Of a stretch of DNA of 64,000 nt, positions 1 through 8,733 are shown piece after piece. The notes beneath the pieces were generated by a model. The model was given only the letters and a program-made list of their open reading frames with translations, had not been told where the DNA came from and ran no database searches. Origin of the DNA: Lichenibacterium dinghuense (GTDB lineage: Bacteria; Pseudomonadota; Alphaproteobacteria; Rhizobiales; Beijerinckiaceae); contig NZ_JAJLMN010000001.1 of the NCBI RefSeq assembly GCF_021730615.1, positions 2,367,501-2,431,500 of the forward strand. The letters run 5' to 3'. Position 1 is the stretch's first letter, and every line of letters begins with the position of its first letter. The position numbers were made by a program, and so were the translations under genes.

Positions 1-1
1 A

Positions 2-160
2 TCAGATCGGGGCCACGATGGCGATCATCACCGTGGCGGCCAGCACCACGGCCGTCGCCGCGATGCCGATCCGGTTGCCGGCGAGGGTGAGGTCGCGCGC
101 GGCCACCTTCAGGGGCGAGGGGACGGGGAACGACGGGCCGGTGTCGGGAGGAGCGCGCAT
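2..160 (-). CDS. 52-residue single-pass membrane protein, unknown function
   Basis: A complete small reading frame runs from ATG to TGA and ends one base from the window edge. The product begins MRAPPDTGPSFPVPSPLKVA and ends with one strongly hydrophobic stretch at about residues 31-51, rich in Ala, Val and Ile. It should therefore be a single-pass inner-membrane peptide with its Pro-rich N-terminus in the cytoplasm. A purine-poor sequence precedes the start, so translation is not assured. I do not recognise a family. The main support is the coding-like third-position G+C bias and the sharp hydrophobic segment. Confidence 0.4.
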   Translation of the reverse strand: MRAPPDTGPSFPVPSPLKVAARDLTLAGNRIGIAATAVVLAATVMIAIVAPI

Positions 161-274
161 CGGGTCGCCTCGGCTGGCGAGAGTTGGGAAGGCCCGCGCG
201 ACGCGGGCGCGACCATCAAAGCACCGCCGCGGCGCTTTTGTGCCATAAAACTTAATTTAAACTCAGGATCGCCC

Positions 275-1915
275 TCAGGTGGGCCGCTTGCGGCGGCGCA
301 GCACGAGCATCCAGCCGAGCCCCACCAGCGCCAGGATCACCGTCGCGGTGATGAAGACGCCCTGGTCGGCGAGGAGCCGCGGCGCGATCGTCAGGGTGAA
401 GGCGGCCACCACCAGCGCGATGGCGAGGCGCGTCGCCGCGACCTCGATGCCGTGGATCAGCTGGTCCATCCCCTTGATCTCGATCTCCACCGTCATCTTG
501 CCCTGCTTCAGGCGCACCAGCATCAGGTGCACGAGGGCGGGCAGGTCGGACAGGGTGGAGAACAGCCCGGCGCCCATGCCGGCGACCTTCTTCTTCAGAC
601 CCTCCAGCGAGAAGCGCGCCTTCATGTTCTGCTGCACGGTGGGGCCGGCGGCGGTGAACAGGTCGAACTCGGGGTCGAGCTGGCGCATCACGCCGTCGGC
701 CGACACGAGGCTCTTGAACAGGATGGCGAGATCGGTCGGCATGGCGAGGTCGTTCTCGCGCGCCATGGTCATGAAGTCGGTCAGCACCTCGGCGAGGTTG
801 AGGCTCACCCCTGAATGGCGCTGCACGAAGGCGTGGGCGGCGCCGTCGAGGCGGGCGAGGTCGGGCGCGCTGCTGCCGCTCCAGTCGATCAGCACCGCCA
901 TCAGCCCGTCGGCGTTCTGGCCCAGCATGGCGCCGATCATCATCAGAAGCTGGTCGCGCCGCTTCTGCGACAGGCGGCCGATCATGCCGAAGTCGATGAA
1001 GCCGATGCGGTTGCCCGACAGCGCCAGCAGGTTGCCGGGGTGCGGATCGGCGTGGAACATGCCCTCGATGAGGGCCATCTGCAGGAAGGCGTCCGTGCCC
1101 TTCTGGGCGAGCAGCGGCTTGTCGTAGTGGCCGGCGTCGAGCCGCGCGTGGTCGGTGAGCGGGATGCCGTGCAGGAACTCCTGCACGAGCACGCGCTCGG
1201 TCGTGTGCTCCCAGTGGATCTTGGGGAAGACGATGTCCTCGCGGTCGGCGAAGATGGCGGCCAGCATCTCGCAGTTGCGGGCCTCGTTGATGAGGTCGAG
1301 CTCGCCGTTGATGCCCGCCGCGAGGTGGCGCATCTGCTCCTGCGGCTTGTAGCGGGCGATCTCGGCCCATTCCCGCTCGACGATGCGGGCGCCGTTGCTC
1401 ATCAGGCGCAGGTCGGCCTCGATGATCTTGCGGATGCCGGGCCGCAGCACCTTGACGATGACCTCCTCGCCCGTCTTCAGGCGGGCCTTGTAGACCTGGG
1501 CGATGGAAGCGGAGGCGATCGGGTTGTGGTCGAACTCGCCGAAGATGAGGTCGGGCGGGCCGCCGAGGTCCTCCTCGAGCTGCGGGCGCACCTTCTCCCA
1601 CGGCACGGGCGACACCTGGCTGTGCAGGCGGGCGAGCTCGTCGGTCCATTCGGGGCCGAGGAGGTCGGAGCGGGACGCCAGGATCTGGCCGAGCTTGATG
1701 AAGGTGGGGCCGAGCGCCTCGATGGCGCGCCGCGCCCGCTGGGGCGGGGTGAGCCGCGACACGTTGGGGAAGGAGGCGTTGCGCGCCGCCGCGCGGGCGA
1801 TGGCCTGGAGCCCCAGCCGGTCCACGACCTTGTTGAAGCCGAAGCCGATGAGCACGCCGGCGATGACGAACAGCCGGCGGTGATCGCGCGCGGACACGAA
1901 TGCGGTCTTGAACAT
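275..1915 (-). CDS. ubiB: UbiB/ABC1 family protein kinase-like ubiquinone biosynthesis protein
   Basis: The 546-residue product is an atypical ADCK/ABC1 kinase-like protein needed for ubiquinone synthesis; it is thought to act as an ATPase on the UbiI-UbiK complex at the inner membrane. Visible hallmarks are the KxGQ motif (FIKLGQILASR, residues 72-82), the Ala-rich nucleotide loop (SASIAQVYKA), the catalytic-loop equivalent FHADPHPGNL and the metal-binding DFG (FIDFGMIG). Two hydrophobic helices near the C-terminus form the membrane anchor, and a Lys/Arg-rich tail follows. Length is normal for the family. Other ubiquinone genes are not adjacent; ubiA lies 36 kb away. Confidence 0.95.
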   Translation of the reverse strand: MFKTAFVSARDHRRLFVIAGVLIGFGFNKVVDRLGLQAIARAAARNASFPNVSRLTPPQRARRAIEALGPTFIKLGQILASRSDLLGPEWTDELARLHSQVSPVPWEKVRPQLEEDLGGPPDLIFGEFDHNPIASASIAQVYKARLKTGEEVIVKVLRPGIRKIIEADLRLMSNGARIVEREWAEIARYKPQEQMRHLAAGINGELDLINEARNCEMLAAIFADREDIVFPKIHWEHTTERVLVQEFLHGIPLTDHARLDAGHYDKPLLAQKGTDAFLQMALIEGMFHADPHPGNLLALSGNRIGFIDFGMIGRLSQKRRDQLLMMIGAMLGQNADGLMAVLIDWSGSSAPDLARLDGAAHAFVQRHSGVSLNLAEVLTDFMTMARENDLAMPTDLAILFKSLVSADGVMRQLDPEFDLFTAAGPTVQQNMKARFSLEGLKKKVAGMGAGLFSTLSDLPALVHLMLVRLKQGKMTVEIEIKGMDQLIHGIEVAATRLAIALVVAAFTLTIAPRLLADQGVFITATVILALVGLGWMLVLRRRKRPT

Positions 1916-2040
1916 GCGCTCGGATTAGCTCTCGACTGCGGTGCGGATGTGACGGTCGGGGTGCGGTGCAACACCCTTAACGCCGAACGCGGGCGAAGTC
2001 GCGGGCGGGGACGACGTTCCGTCGTCCGAAGATGACGCCC

Positions 2041-3588
2041 CTAGCCCTCCGGCGGCCGCACCCGCTTCGGCCGCGAGGGCAGCGTCATGGCTTCGACGCG
2101 CAGCAGCGCGTCGAGCTCGGCCGGGGTCAGCAGGCCCTCCTCCAGCACGAGCTCGGCGACGCCGCGGTTCTCCGCGAGCGCGCGCTGGGCGATGCGCGAG
2201 GAGGCCTCGTAGCCGAGCGCGGGGCCGAGCGCCGTCACGATGCCGATCGAGCCCCCGACCAGCGCCTCGCACCGGGCGCGGTCGGCCTCGATGCCGGCGA
2301 CGCAGCGCGACGCGAGCGTGTCGACCGCGGCGGTCAGCATCTTAATGGAGTTCAGCACGCAGTAGCCGATGGTGGGCTCGAAGGCGTTGAGCTGGAGCTG
2401 GCCGCCCTCGGCGCACATGGTCACGGTGAGGTCGTGGCCGATCACCAGGAAGGCCACCTGGTTGACCACCTCGGGGATCACCGGGTTGACCTTGCCGGGC
2501 ATGATGGAGGAGCCCGCCTGCACGGGCGGCAGCCGGATCTCGGCGAAGCCCGTGCGCGGGCCCGACGACAGCAGGCGGAGGTCGTTGCAGATCTTGCTGA
2601 GCTTGACCGCGATGCGCTTCAACAGCCCCGAATAGAGCACGAAGGCGCCCATGTCGGAGGTCGCCTCGATGAGGTTGGTGGCCAGCACCATGGGCTGGCC
2701 GGAGAGGCGCGCCAGCTCCTCGACGGCGAGGGCCGCGTAGCGCGGGTCGGCGTTGATGCCGGTGCCGATGGCGGTGGCGCCGAGGTTCACCTCGCGGAAC
2801 AGGGCCGACAGGTCGCCGAGCCGCGCCACGTCCTCCTTGATCGTCACCGCGAAGGCGTCGAACTCCTGGCCGAGCGTCATCGGCACGGCGTCCTGGAGCT
2901 GGGTGCGGCCCATCTTGACGATGTCGGCGAAGTCGACCGCCTTGGTGCGGAACGCGAAGCTGAGGTCGCCGAGCGCCCGCACGAGCGGCGCCGTCGCGAG
3001 GATGATGCCGAGCCGGAGCGCGGTCGGATAGGCGTCGTTGGTCGACTGCGCCATGTTGACATCGTCGTTGGGGTGGAGCGCCGCGTAGTCGCCGCGCCCC
3101 TTCCCCATCAGGCCGAGCGCCACGTTGGCGATGACTTCGTTGGCGTTCATGTTGGTGGAGGTGCCGGCGCCGCCCTGCACGGCGTCGACCACGAACTGGT
3201 CGTGGAAGCGGCCCTCCTCCGCGATGAGCCGGCAGGCCTCGTCGATGTGCCTCGCCTTGTCGTCGTCGAGCAGGTGGAGGCGCCGGTTGGCGCGGGCCGC
3301 AGCCTGCTTGACCAGCGCCAGGGCGCGCACGAAGTCCGGGAAGTGCCCCACCGGCACGCCGGTGATCGGGAAGTTCTCCACCGCCCGCTTGGTGTGGACG
3401 CCCCAGTAGGCCTCGGCCGGCACGTCGGACTCGCCGAGCAGGTCGTGCTCGCGCCGCGTCGCCACCTCGCGCAGCGGGATCGACTGGGTGGTGGCGACCT
3501 GCAGCGTCGCGGCCGGGTCGTCGGCCGGGGGCGGGACGGGGACGGAGGCGTCGGTCAAAGCGGGGACTCCCTGCTGGGCGGGGCGCAC
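2041..3588 (-). CDS. aspA: Aspartate ammonia-lyase
   Basis: Converts L-aspartate reversibly to fumarate and ammonia; a cytosolic homotetramer of the fumarase/aspartase superfamily. Recognised by GGAGTSTNMNANEVIAN, typical of aspartase rather than class II fumarase (which has GSGTQSNMNVNEV), and by the superfamily signature GSSIMPGKVNPVIPEVVN. At 515 residues it has an N-terminal extension of about 45 residues, rich in Pro and Ala, before the conserved REHDLLGESDVP. A TTG codon at the internal LTDASV would give a slightly shorter protein, so the start is uncertain. A divergent AraC-type regulator gene lies next door and is a candidate controller. Confidence 0.9.
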   Translation of the reverse strand: MRPAQQGVPALTDASVPVPPPADDPAATLQVATTQSIPLREVATRREHDLLGESDVPAEAYWGVHTKRAVENFPITGVPVGHFPDFVRALALVKQAAARANRRLHLLDDDKARHIDEACRLIAEEGRFHDQFVVDAVQGGAGTSTNMNANEVIANVALGLMGKGRGDYAALHPNDDVNMAQSTNDAYPTALRLGIILATAPLVRALGDLSFAFRTKAVDFADIVKMGRTQLQDAVPMTLGQEFDAFAVTIKEDVARLGDLSALFREVNLGATAIGTGINADPRYAALAVEELARLSGQPMVLATNLIEATSDMGAFVLYSGLLKRIAVKLSKICNDLRLLSSGPRTGFAEIRLPPVQAGSSIMPGKVNPVIPEVVNQVAFLVIGHDLTVTMCAEGGQLQLNAFEPTIGYCVLNSIKMLTAAVDTLASRCVAGIEADRARCEALVGGSIGIVTALGPALGYEASSRIAQRALAENRGVAELVLEEGLLTPAELDALLRVEAMTLPSRPKRVRPPEG

Positions 3589-3684
3589 CCCGGCGGCGCC
3601 AGCCTACAGGGCGCGGACCGGATCGGCGACAGGGCCGGGACGGCCGGCCCCGGCGCGGCGAAGGGTGGGGGGAGACCCGCCGCG

Positions 3685-4788
3685 GTGCGACGATCGGGAC
3701 GATGTTCCGCTCTGTCACCGCCCCGGCCGAGGCCTAGATGGGGCCGAACCGAGAGAGCCAAAGGACGCCCCCACCTGCCTTCGTCGCCTTCCCCGAACCC
3801 CGCGCGGAGACGCCTGGACTTCACGGCCGCGGATCCCGACGCCTTCGGCGCCTACCACGACCTTTACGCGGGCGGCTCGACGGTGTCGCGCCTGGGGGCC
3901 GGCTTCAGCGCGGCCGTCGTGGCCTACCGCTTCCCGCACATGCTGCTCTTCGACCGCAAGGTCGCCGGCGCCATGCACCACCGCGACGCGGCACACGTGC
4001 GCCGGGACGGGCTCGACCACTTCACGCTCCAGGTGCTGCGCAGCGGGCGGATGCTGGCCGGCCGGGCCGGCGAGGAGCGGGCCATGCGGCCCGGGGACGT
4101 CGCGGTCTACGGCACCACGCGCCCGCAGCGCACCGTGGTGGAGCGGGCGCACTACATCGCCCTCACGCTGCCGCGGGACGTGGTCGAGTCCGTGCTGCCG
4201 ACCGCCCGTGACCTTCACGGGACGATCCTGCCCCGCGCCGCCGCCGGCCTGCTCGGCGACTTCATCGGGTCGCTGGTCCGGAACGCCTCCACCATGGGCC
4301 CGGCTTCGGCCGCCCGCGGGGGCGCGATGGTGGCGGAACTCCTCGCCGGCGTCGCGGGCGATGCGGCGCCGCGCCGATCCGACGACGAGCATACCCTCGC
4401 GCTGCAGCGCGCCCGGGGCGAAGCCTACATCGACGCTCATCTCCACGACCGCGACCTCGACGTGAACCGCGTGGCGGCCGCGCTCGGCCTGTCCCGGGCC
4501 ACGCTCTACCGCGCCTTCGCGCCCGTCGACGGGGTGGCGCGGCAGATCCTGCGCCGGCGGCTGAAGCGGCTGCAGGCGGCCCTGGCCGCGCCGGGCGAGT
4601 TGCGGAGCGTCGCCGCGCTCGGCTTCGACCTGGGCTTCGCCAGCGAGAGCCACTGCAGCCGCGCCTTCAAGAGCGCCTTCGGCGTCACCCCGGGCCAGTT
4701 CCGCGCGGCGGCGCGCCACGCCGGGCCGTTCGAGGACAGCGCGGCACGGACGGGCGACCTGATCGACTGGTATCGCGACCTGGCCTGA
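3685..4788 (+). CDS. AraC family transcriptional regulator (start uncertain)
   Basis: The recognisable product runs from LDFTAADPDAF to the stop. An AraC-binding-like sensor domain covers about the first 170 residues. A C-terminal double helix-turn-helix follows, with LDVNRVAAALGLSRATLYRAF as the first helix pair and the AraC signature region GFDLGFASESHCSRAFKSAF, GVTPGQFR as the second. No ATG precedes the sensor domain in this frame. I chose GTG at 3685, which has a GGGGAGA element upstream and gives 367 residues. CTG codons at 3775 or 3814, or an ATG at 3738 in another frame followed by a frameshift, are alternatives. It is divergent from aspA. Confidence 0.75.
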   Translation: MRRSGRCSALSPPRPRPRWGRTERAKGRPHLPSSPSPNPARRRLDFTAADPDAFGAYHDLYAGGSTVSRLGAGFSAAVVAYRFPHMLLFDRKVAGAMHHRDAAHVRRDGLDHFTLQVLRSGRMLAGRAGEERAMRPGDVAVYGTTRPQRTVVERAHYIALTLPRDVVESVLPTARDLHGTILPRAAAGLLGDFIGSLVRNASTMGPASAARGGAMVAELLAGVAGDAAPRRSDDEHTLALQRARGEAYIDAHLHDRDLDVNRVAAALGLSRATLYRAFAPVDGVARQILRRRLKRLQAALAAPGELRSVAALGFDLGFASESHCSRAFKSAFGVTPGQFRAAARHAGPFEDSAARTGDLIDWYRDLA

Positions 4789-4867
4789 GCGCCGCGGTCC
4801 CTCCGAGGCGTGCCACGGGGGGAAAGGCGCGGTCGACCGGGTGGCCCGCGCCGGGTCGAGCCCGGTC

Positions 4868-4915
4868 CCACGGCCCCGCTTCCGAGGTCATCACAGCGCA
4901 GAAGCGGGGCCGTGG
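4868..4915. terminator. Perfect 15-bp inverted repeat, probable bidirectional terminator
   Basis: Arms CCACGGCCCCGCTTC (4868-4882) and its exact complement (4901-4915) surround an 18-base loop. The element sits in the 307-bp space between the converging AraC and glycogen-synthase-like genes, where a two-way terminator is expected. No U tract follows. The rest of this space (4789-5095) shows only a short direct repeat of GGCGTCTCAGA near 5000 and no gene. Confidence 0.55.
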
Positions 4916-5095
4916 TCCTGCCAGAGCCGGGAGCCTCCGGGAAGACCCGAGGCCCTGCGCGGATCAATCTGCGCGACGTTCGAGCCACCGTCCATGCCTC
5001 GGCGTCTCAGAGGCTTGCCCCGGCGTCTCAGACTGCCGGCGCCGTCCCGGCCGGCGGCCTCCGCCGGCCCTGCGGACCGCCGCGACCGGGGCGGG

Positions 5096-6334
5096 TCAGC
5101 GTGCCCCGTCGGCCCGCGCCGCGTGCTGCTCCAGCACCTTGCCGTACATCTCCAGCGTCTGCTCGGCGATGGCGTCCCAGGAGAAGTGCGCCTCGACGCG
5201 CTTGCGCCCGGCGGCGCCGAAGCGGTCCCGCAGCGCCGGGTCGCGCGCGAGGCGGTTCACCGCGTCGGCGAGGCCCTGCGCGAAAGCGGCCGGGTCGGCA
5301 GGGTCGAAGGAGCCGGGCACGAGGCCGGGATCGACCAGGAGGCCGGTCTCCTCCGGCACCACCACCTCGGGGATGCCGCCGACGCTCGTCGCCACCACGG
5401 CGGTGCCGCAGGCCATGGCTTCGAGGTTGATGATGCCGAAGGGCTCGTAGACCGACGGGCAGCAGAACACCGCCGCGTGGGTGTAGAGCTGGATCACGTC
5501 GGCCCGCGGCAGCATCTCGCGGATCCAGATCACGCCGGGGCGCTCGACGGCCGCCACCGCGTCCGTCATCTCGCGCCCGATCTCGGGCGTGTCGGGCGCG
5601 CCGGCGCAGAGCACGATCTGCAGGTCGGGGTCGATCTGCGGGATCGCGTTGACGAGGTGGATGATGCCCTTCTGCCGCGTGATGCGGCCGACGAACAGCA
5701 GGAACGGCCGCGACGGGTCGATGCCGTGGCGCGTCAGCACGTCCGTGCCCTCGACGGCCCGGTATTCGTCGAGGTCGATGCCGTTGTGGATCACGTGGAC
5801 GCGCTCGGGGTCCACGTCGAACAGGCGCAGCACGTCGGCCTTGGTTTCACGGGAAACAGCCACGATGCCGTCCGCCGACTCGATGGCGGTGCGCTCCATC
5901 CAGGCCGACAGGTGGTAGCCGTTGCCGAGCTGCTCGACCTTCCAGGGCCGGAGCGGCTCCAGCGAGTGGATGGTGAGGACGTTGGGCACGCCCCACAGCT
6001 TGGCGGCGATCACGCCGCCCATGTCGGTGTACCAGGTGTGGCAGTGGACGAGGTCCGCGTCGAGCGTGTCCTTGGCCATGGCGAGCGAGCGCGCGAAGGC
6101 GTCCACCGCGCCCACGAAGCGCGGGTCCGTGCCGCGCTTGGTCTCGTCCCACTGCGGGTAGCCCTTGACCGTGAGCCGCCCCTCCTGGCTCGACTGGTCG
6201 CCGAAGCAGCGCATCTCGACGTCGATCGATTTCGCGAGGGCCGCCGCCAGATATTCGACGTGGACGCCGGCGCCGCCGTAGACGTAGGGCGGGTATTCCT
6301 TCGACAGAAACGCGACTTTCTTCGGGGCCGGCAT
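5096..6334 (-). CDS. GT4 glycosyltransferase, actinobacterial-type glycogen synthase (GlgA/GlgM-like)
   Basis: The 412-residue protein has the two-domain GT-B fold. The N-terminal donor/acceptor region contains KEYPPYVYGGAGVHVEYL. The C-terminal half has FVGRITRQKG and the GT4 E-x7-E motif EPFGIINLE within a CPSVYEPFG block. This matches the Corynebacterium/Mycobacterium glycogen synthase type, whose members make alpha-1,4-glucan from ADP-glucose or, as GlgM, maltose-1-phosphate; the sequence cannot separate these. No glgB, glgC or glgE gene is nearby. ATG at 6334 is chosen because MPAPKKVAFLSKEYPP begins directly at the first Rossmann strand. A parS-like 16-mer lies inside the gene at 5843-5858. 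Confidence 0.85.
   Translation of the reverse strand: MPAPKKVAFLSKEYPPYVYGGAGVHVEYLAAALAKSIDVEMRCFGDQSSQEGRLTVKGYPQWDETKRGTDPRFVGAVDAFARSLAMAKDTLDADLVHCHTWYTDMGGVIAAKLWGVPNVLTIHSLEPLRPWKVEQLGNGYHLSAWMERTAIESADGIVAVSRETKADVLRLFDVDPERVHVIHNGIDLDEYRAVEGTDVLTRHGIDPSRPFLLFVGRITRQKGIIHLVNAIPQIDPDLQIVLCAGAPDTPEIGREMTDAVAAVERPGVIWIREMLPRADVIQLYTHAAVFCCPSVYEPFGIINLEAMACGTAVVATSVGGIPEVVVPEETGLLVDPGLVPGSFDPADPAAFAQGLADAVNRLARDPALRDRFGAAGRKRVEAHFSWDAIAEQTLEMYGKVLEQHAARADGAR
5843..5858. promoter_or_regulatory. Weak parS-like palindrome inside the glycogen synthase gene
   Basis: GGTTTCACGGGAAACA differs from the bacterial ParB site consensus TGTTTCACGTGAAACA at two positions (1 and 10). On the minus strand it carries the same CCCGTGAAAC variant seen at 37808 and 42726. 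It lies about 44 kb from the strong sites near parAB, so ParB binding is only a possibility. Confidence 0.25.
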
Positions 6335-6426
6335 GGGATCGCCTCGGGTCGGAGCGGACGGGGGCCATCCTAGCCGTGCGGTCGAAGGATGTGCAACGCC
6401 GCCCGGCGGAGCGGCGCGGCGCCGCG

Positions 6427-8238
6427 CTATTCCGCAGCCGCGGCCGCCCTGCGCGGCCCCTCGGCGTCGAACTGCAGGCGGGCGAGGCGCGCGTAGAGGC
6501 CGTCCCGCGCCATCAGGGTCGCGTGGGTGCCCTCCTCCACGATGGCGCCGTCCTGCATCACGAGGATGCGGTCGGCCGTCACCACGGTGGCGAGGCGGTG
6601 GGCGATCACCAGCGTGGTGCGGCCGCGCATCACCTCGTCGAGTGCCCGCTGCACCAGCGTCTCGCTTTCGGCGTCGAGGGCGCTCGTCGCCTCGTCGAGC
6701 AGCAGCACCGGCGCGTCCTTGAGGATGGCGCGCGCGATGGCGAGGCGCTGGCGCTGGCCGCCCGACAGCGTCACGCCGCGCTCGCCCACGAGCGTCTGCG
6801 CGCCGTCCGGCATGGCGGAGATGAAGCCCCAGGCGGCGGCGCGCTCGGCCGCGGCGCGCACCTCCGCGTCGGTCGCGTCCGGGCGGCCGAAGCGGATGTT
6901 GTCGGCCACGGAGGACGAGAAGATCGCCGGGTCCTGCGGCACGAGCGCGATACGGGCCCGCACGGCGGCGGGGTCGGCGTCGCGCAGGTCGATCCCGTCC
7001 ACGAGCACGCGGCCCGCCGTGGGGTCGTAGAAGCGCGTCAGCAGGCCGAACAGGGTCGACTTGCCGGCGCCGGACGGCCCCACGATGGCGACGCGCTCGC
7101 CCGGCCGCACCGCGAAGGAGAGGTCGCTCACCACGGCGTCGCCGGCCCGCGTCGGATAGGCGAAGCCGACGCGCTCGAAGCTGACCGAGCCCCGCGCGGG
7201 CTGCGGCAGGGCCGCGGGCGCCGCCGGGGCCGCGATGGCCGGGGCGACGCTCAGGATCTCGCTGAGCCGGCCGGCGGCGCCGGCCGCCGCCGAGATCTCG
7301 TTCATCACCTCGCTGAGCTGGCCGAGGGCGCTCGCGCCGAACACCGCGTAGAGCACGAACTGCGACAGCAGCCCGCCCGACATGCGGCCCGCGATCACCT
7401 CGTGGGCGCCGAACCACAGCACGCCCACCACGCTGCCGAAGGCGAGGAAGATCGCCACGACGGTGAGGAGCGCCCGCGCCCGCGCCGCGCGGGCGGCGGC
7501 GCGGTAGGACCCCTCCACGGCGCGGTCGAAGCGCGACGTCGAGACCCGCTCGGCCCCGAAGGCCTGGACGGTCCGCATCGCGCCGAGGTTCTCGGTGGCG
7601 AACGACATGGCCTCGGCCAGCCGGTCCTGTGCGGCGCGCGAGCGGCGGCGCACGCCGCGGCCGGACAGCACCAGCGGCAGCACGATGACCGGGATGGCCA
7701 GCAGCACGAAGCCCGACAGCTTCGGGCTCGACGCGACCATCATCACCACGGCGCCGACGAACAGGAACAGGTTGCGCAGCGCCACGGAGGCGGAGGAGCC
7801 GAAGGTGGACTTGAGCTGCGTCGTGTCGGCGGTGAGGCGCGACACGAGCTCGCCCGTCTGCGAGCGGTCGAAGAAGCCGGCGTCGAGCCGGGTCAGGTGG
7901 GCGTAGAGGTCGGAGCGCAGGTCGGCCACCACGCGCTCGCCCAGCGTCATGACGAGGTAGTAGCGGGCGCCCGACGCGAGGGCCAGCACCGCCACAACGC
8001 CCGCCATAGCGGCGAAATAAGCGTTGATGAGGCCCGCCCGGTCCTCCGAGAAGCCGAAGTCGACGAGGCGCCGCACGGCTTCCGGCACCACCAGCGTGGC
8101 GGCGGAGGCCACCGCGAGGGCCAGCACGCCGAGGGCGATGCGGCCGCGGTAGCGCCTCACATAGGGCATCAGCGGCTTCAAGGCCTTGAGCGAGCCGCGC
8201 GGCGCCCCCGCATCCGCCGTTCCCCTGTTGCGTTTCAT
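6427..8238 (-). CDS. MsbA-like ABC exporter, fused permease and ATPase
   Basis: A 603-residue half-transporter that should work as a homodimer in the inner membrane. Residues 1 to about 320 form the six-helix ABC exporter membrane domain, starting with a hydrophobic segment after RRYRGRIALG. The ATPase domain shows Walker A GPSGAGKSTLFG, Q-loop LVPQDPAIF, signature LSGGQRQRLAIARAI, Walker B VLLLDEATSALD and the switch His in VIAHRL. The substrate is not evident; relatives move lipids, lipid A precursors or drugs. In alphaproteobacteria a transporter of this kind is often divergent from rpmE, as here. Confidence 0.92.
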   Translation of the reverse strand: MKRNRGTADAGAPRGSLKALKPLMPYVRRYRGRIALGVLALAVASAATLVVPEAVRRLVDFGFSEDRAGLINAYFAAMAGVVAVLALASGARYYLVMTLGERVVADLRSDLYAHLTRLDAGFFDRSQTGELVSRLTADTTQLKSTFGSSASVALRNLFLFVGAVVMMVASSPKLSGFVLLAIPVIVLPLVLSGRGVRRRSRAAQDRLAEAMSFATENLGAMRTVQAFGAERVSTSRFDRAVEGSYRAAARAARARALLTVVAIFLAFGSVVGVLWFGAHEVIAGRMSGGLLSQFVLYAVFGASALGQLSEVMNEISAAAGAAGRLSEILSVAPAIAAPAAPAALPQPARGSVSFERVGFAYPTRAGDAVVSDLSFAVRPGERVAIVGPSGAGKSTLFGLLTRFYDPTAGRVLVDGIDLRDADPAAVRARIALVPQDPAIFSSSVADNIRFGRPDATDAEVRAAAERAAAWGFISAMPDGAQTLVGERGVTLSGGQRQRLAIARAILKDAPVLLLDEATSALDAESETLVQRALDEVMRGRTTLVIAHRLATVVTADRILVMQDGAIVEEGTHATLMARDGLYARLARLQFDAEGPRRAAAAAE

Positions 8239-8400
8239 GCGTCCCCGCTGGCCTTTCGTTCGGCCGGCCGCGTGCTGCGGGCTGGCCTTCGATGCGCGTC
8301 TGGTTTATAGGCGCGCACCATCTTTATCGTGCATGGCGAATATCACGAGGGCTCCATCCGGTCCTCACGCCGCCCTGCGTGACGCCGACCGAGGACTGAG

Positions 8401-8631
8401 ATGAAAGAAGCGACGCATCCCCACTACCACATGATCAAGGTCGTGATGACCGACGGCAGCGAGTTCATGACCCGCTCGACCCTCGGCGCCGAGGGCGACA
8501 CCCTGAACCTCGACATCGACCCCAAGACCCACCCGGCCTGGACCGGCGGCTCCCAGCAGCTGATGGACCGCGGCGGCCGCCTGTCGCGCTTCAACTCCCG
8601 CTTCGCCGGAATCAGCTTCGGCAAGAAGTGA
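8401..8631 (+). CDS. rpmE: 50S ribosomal protein L31, zinc-free form
   Basis: The 76-residue protein starts [19 protein letters not shown] and contains the L31 core [11 protein letters not shown] and the C-terminal [13 protein letters not shown]. The cysteines that coordinate zinc in the classical form are absent, so this is the C-minus type, common in alphaproteobacteria. It is a small large-subunit protein at the intersubunit bridge. ATG at 8401 immediately follows GAGGACTGAG, a good ribosome-binding site. It is transcribed away from the ABC exporter, with a 162-bp promoter region between them containing A+T-rich TTTATAGG. Confidence 0.97.
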   Translation: MKEATHPHYHMIKVVMTDGSEFMTRSTLGAEGDTLNLDIDPKTHPAWTGGSQQLMDRGGRLSRFNSRFAGISFGKK

Positions 8632-8653
8632 GGCGGAGTTAAGTTTGGCCCGG

Positions 8654-8674
8654 CCCCGCCGCGAAGCGGCGGGG
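8654..8674. terminator. Hairpin terminator after rpmE
   Basis: CCCCGCCGC, loop GAA, GCGGCGGGG form a perfect 9-bp stem 22 bases after the rpmE stop. It lies between converging genes and has no U run, so it may work in both directions or with Rho. Confidence 0.6.
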
Positions 8675-8698
8675 CGAAAGGTCGCCGGTCACGCATTT

Positions 8699-8722
8699 CC
8701 CTTCTCCCCTCGCGGGAGGAGG
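8699..8722. repeat. Half copy of the CCTTCTCCC palindromic element
   Basis: CCTTCTCCC - CTCGC - GGGAGGAGG, one mismatch in the stem. It has the same core as the perfect hairpin at 11706 and the composite elements at 27898 and 47886. Confidence 0.5.
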
Positions 8723-8733
8723 ATCCAGTCGTT

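Noticed and set aside
2032-3660. Long open frame on the plus strand running through aspA into the AraC gene
   Set aside because: It is antisense to aspA and its translation is Arg/His/Gly/Asp-rich low complexity, typical of a high-G+C shadow. Only the part after about 3685 is AraC-like.
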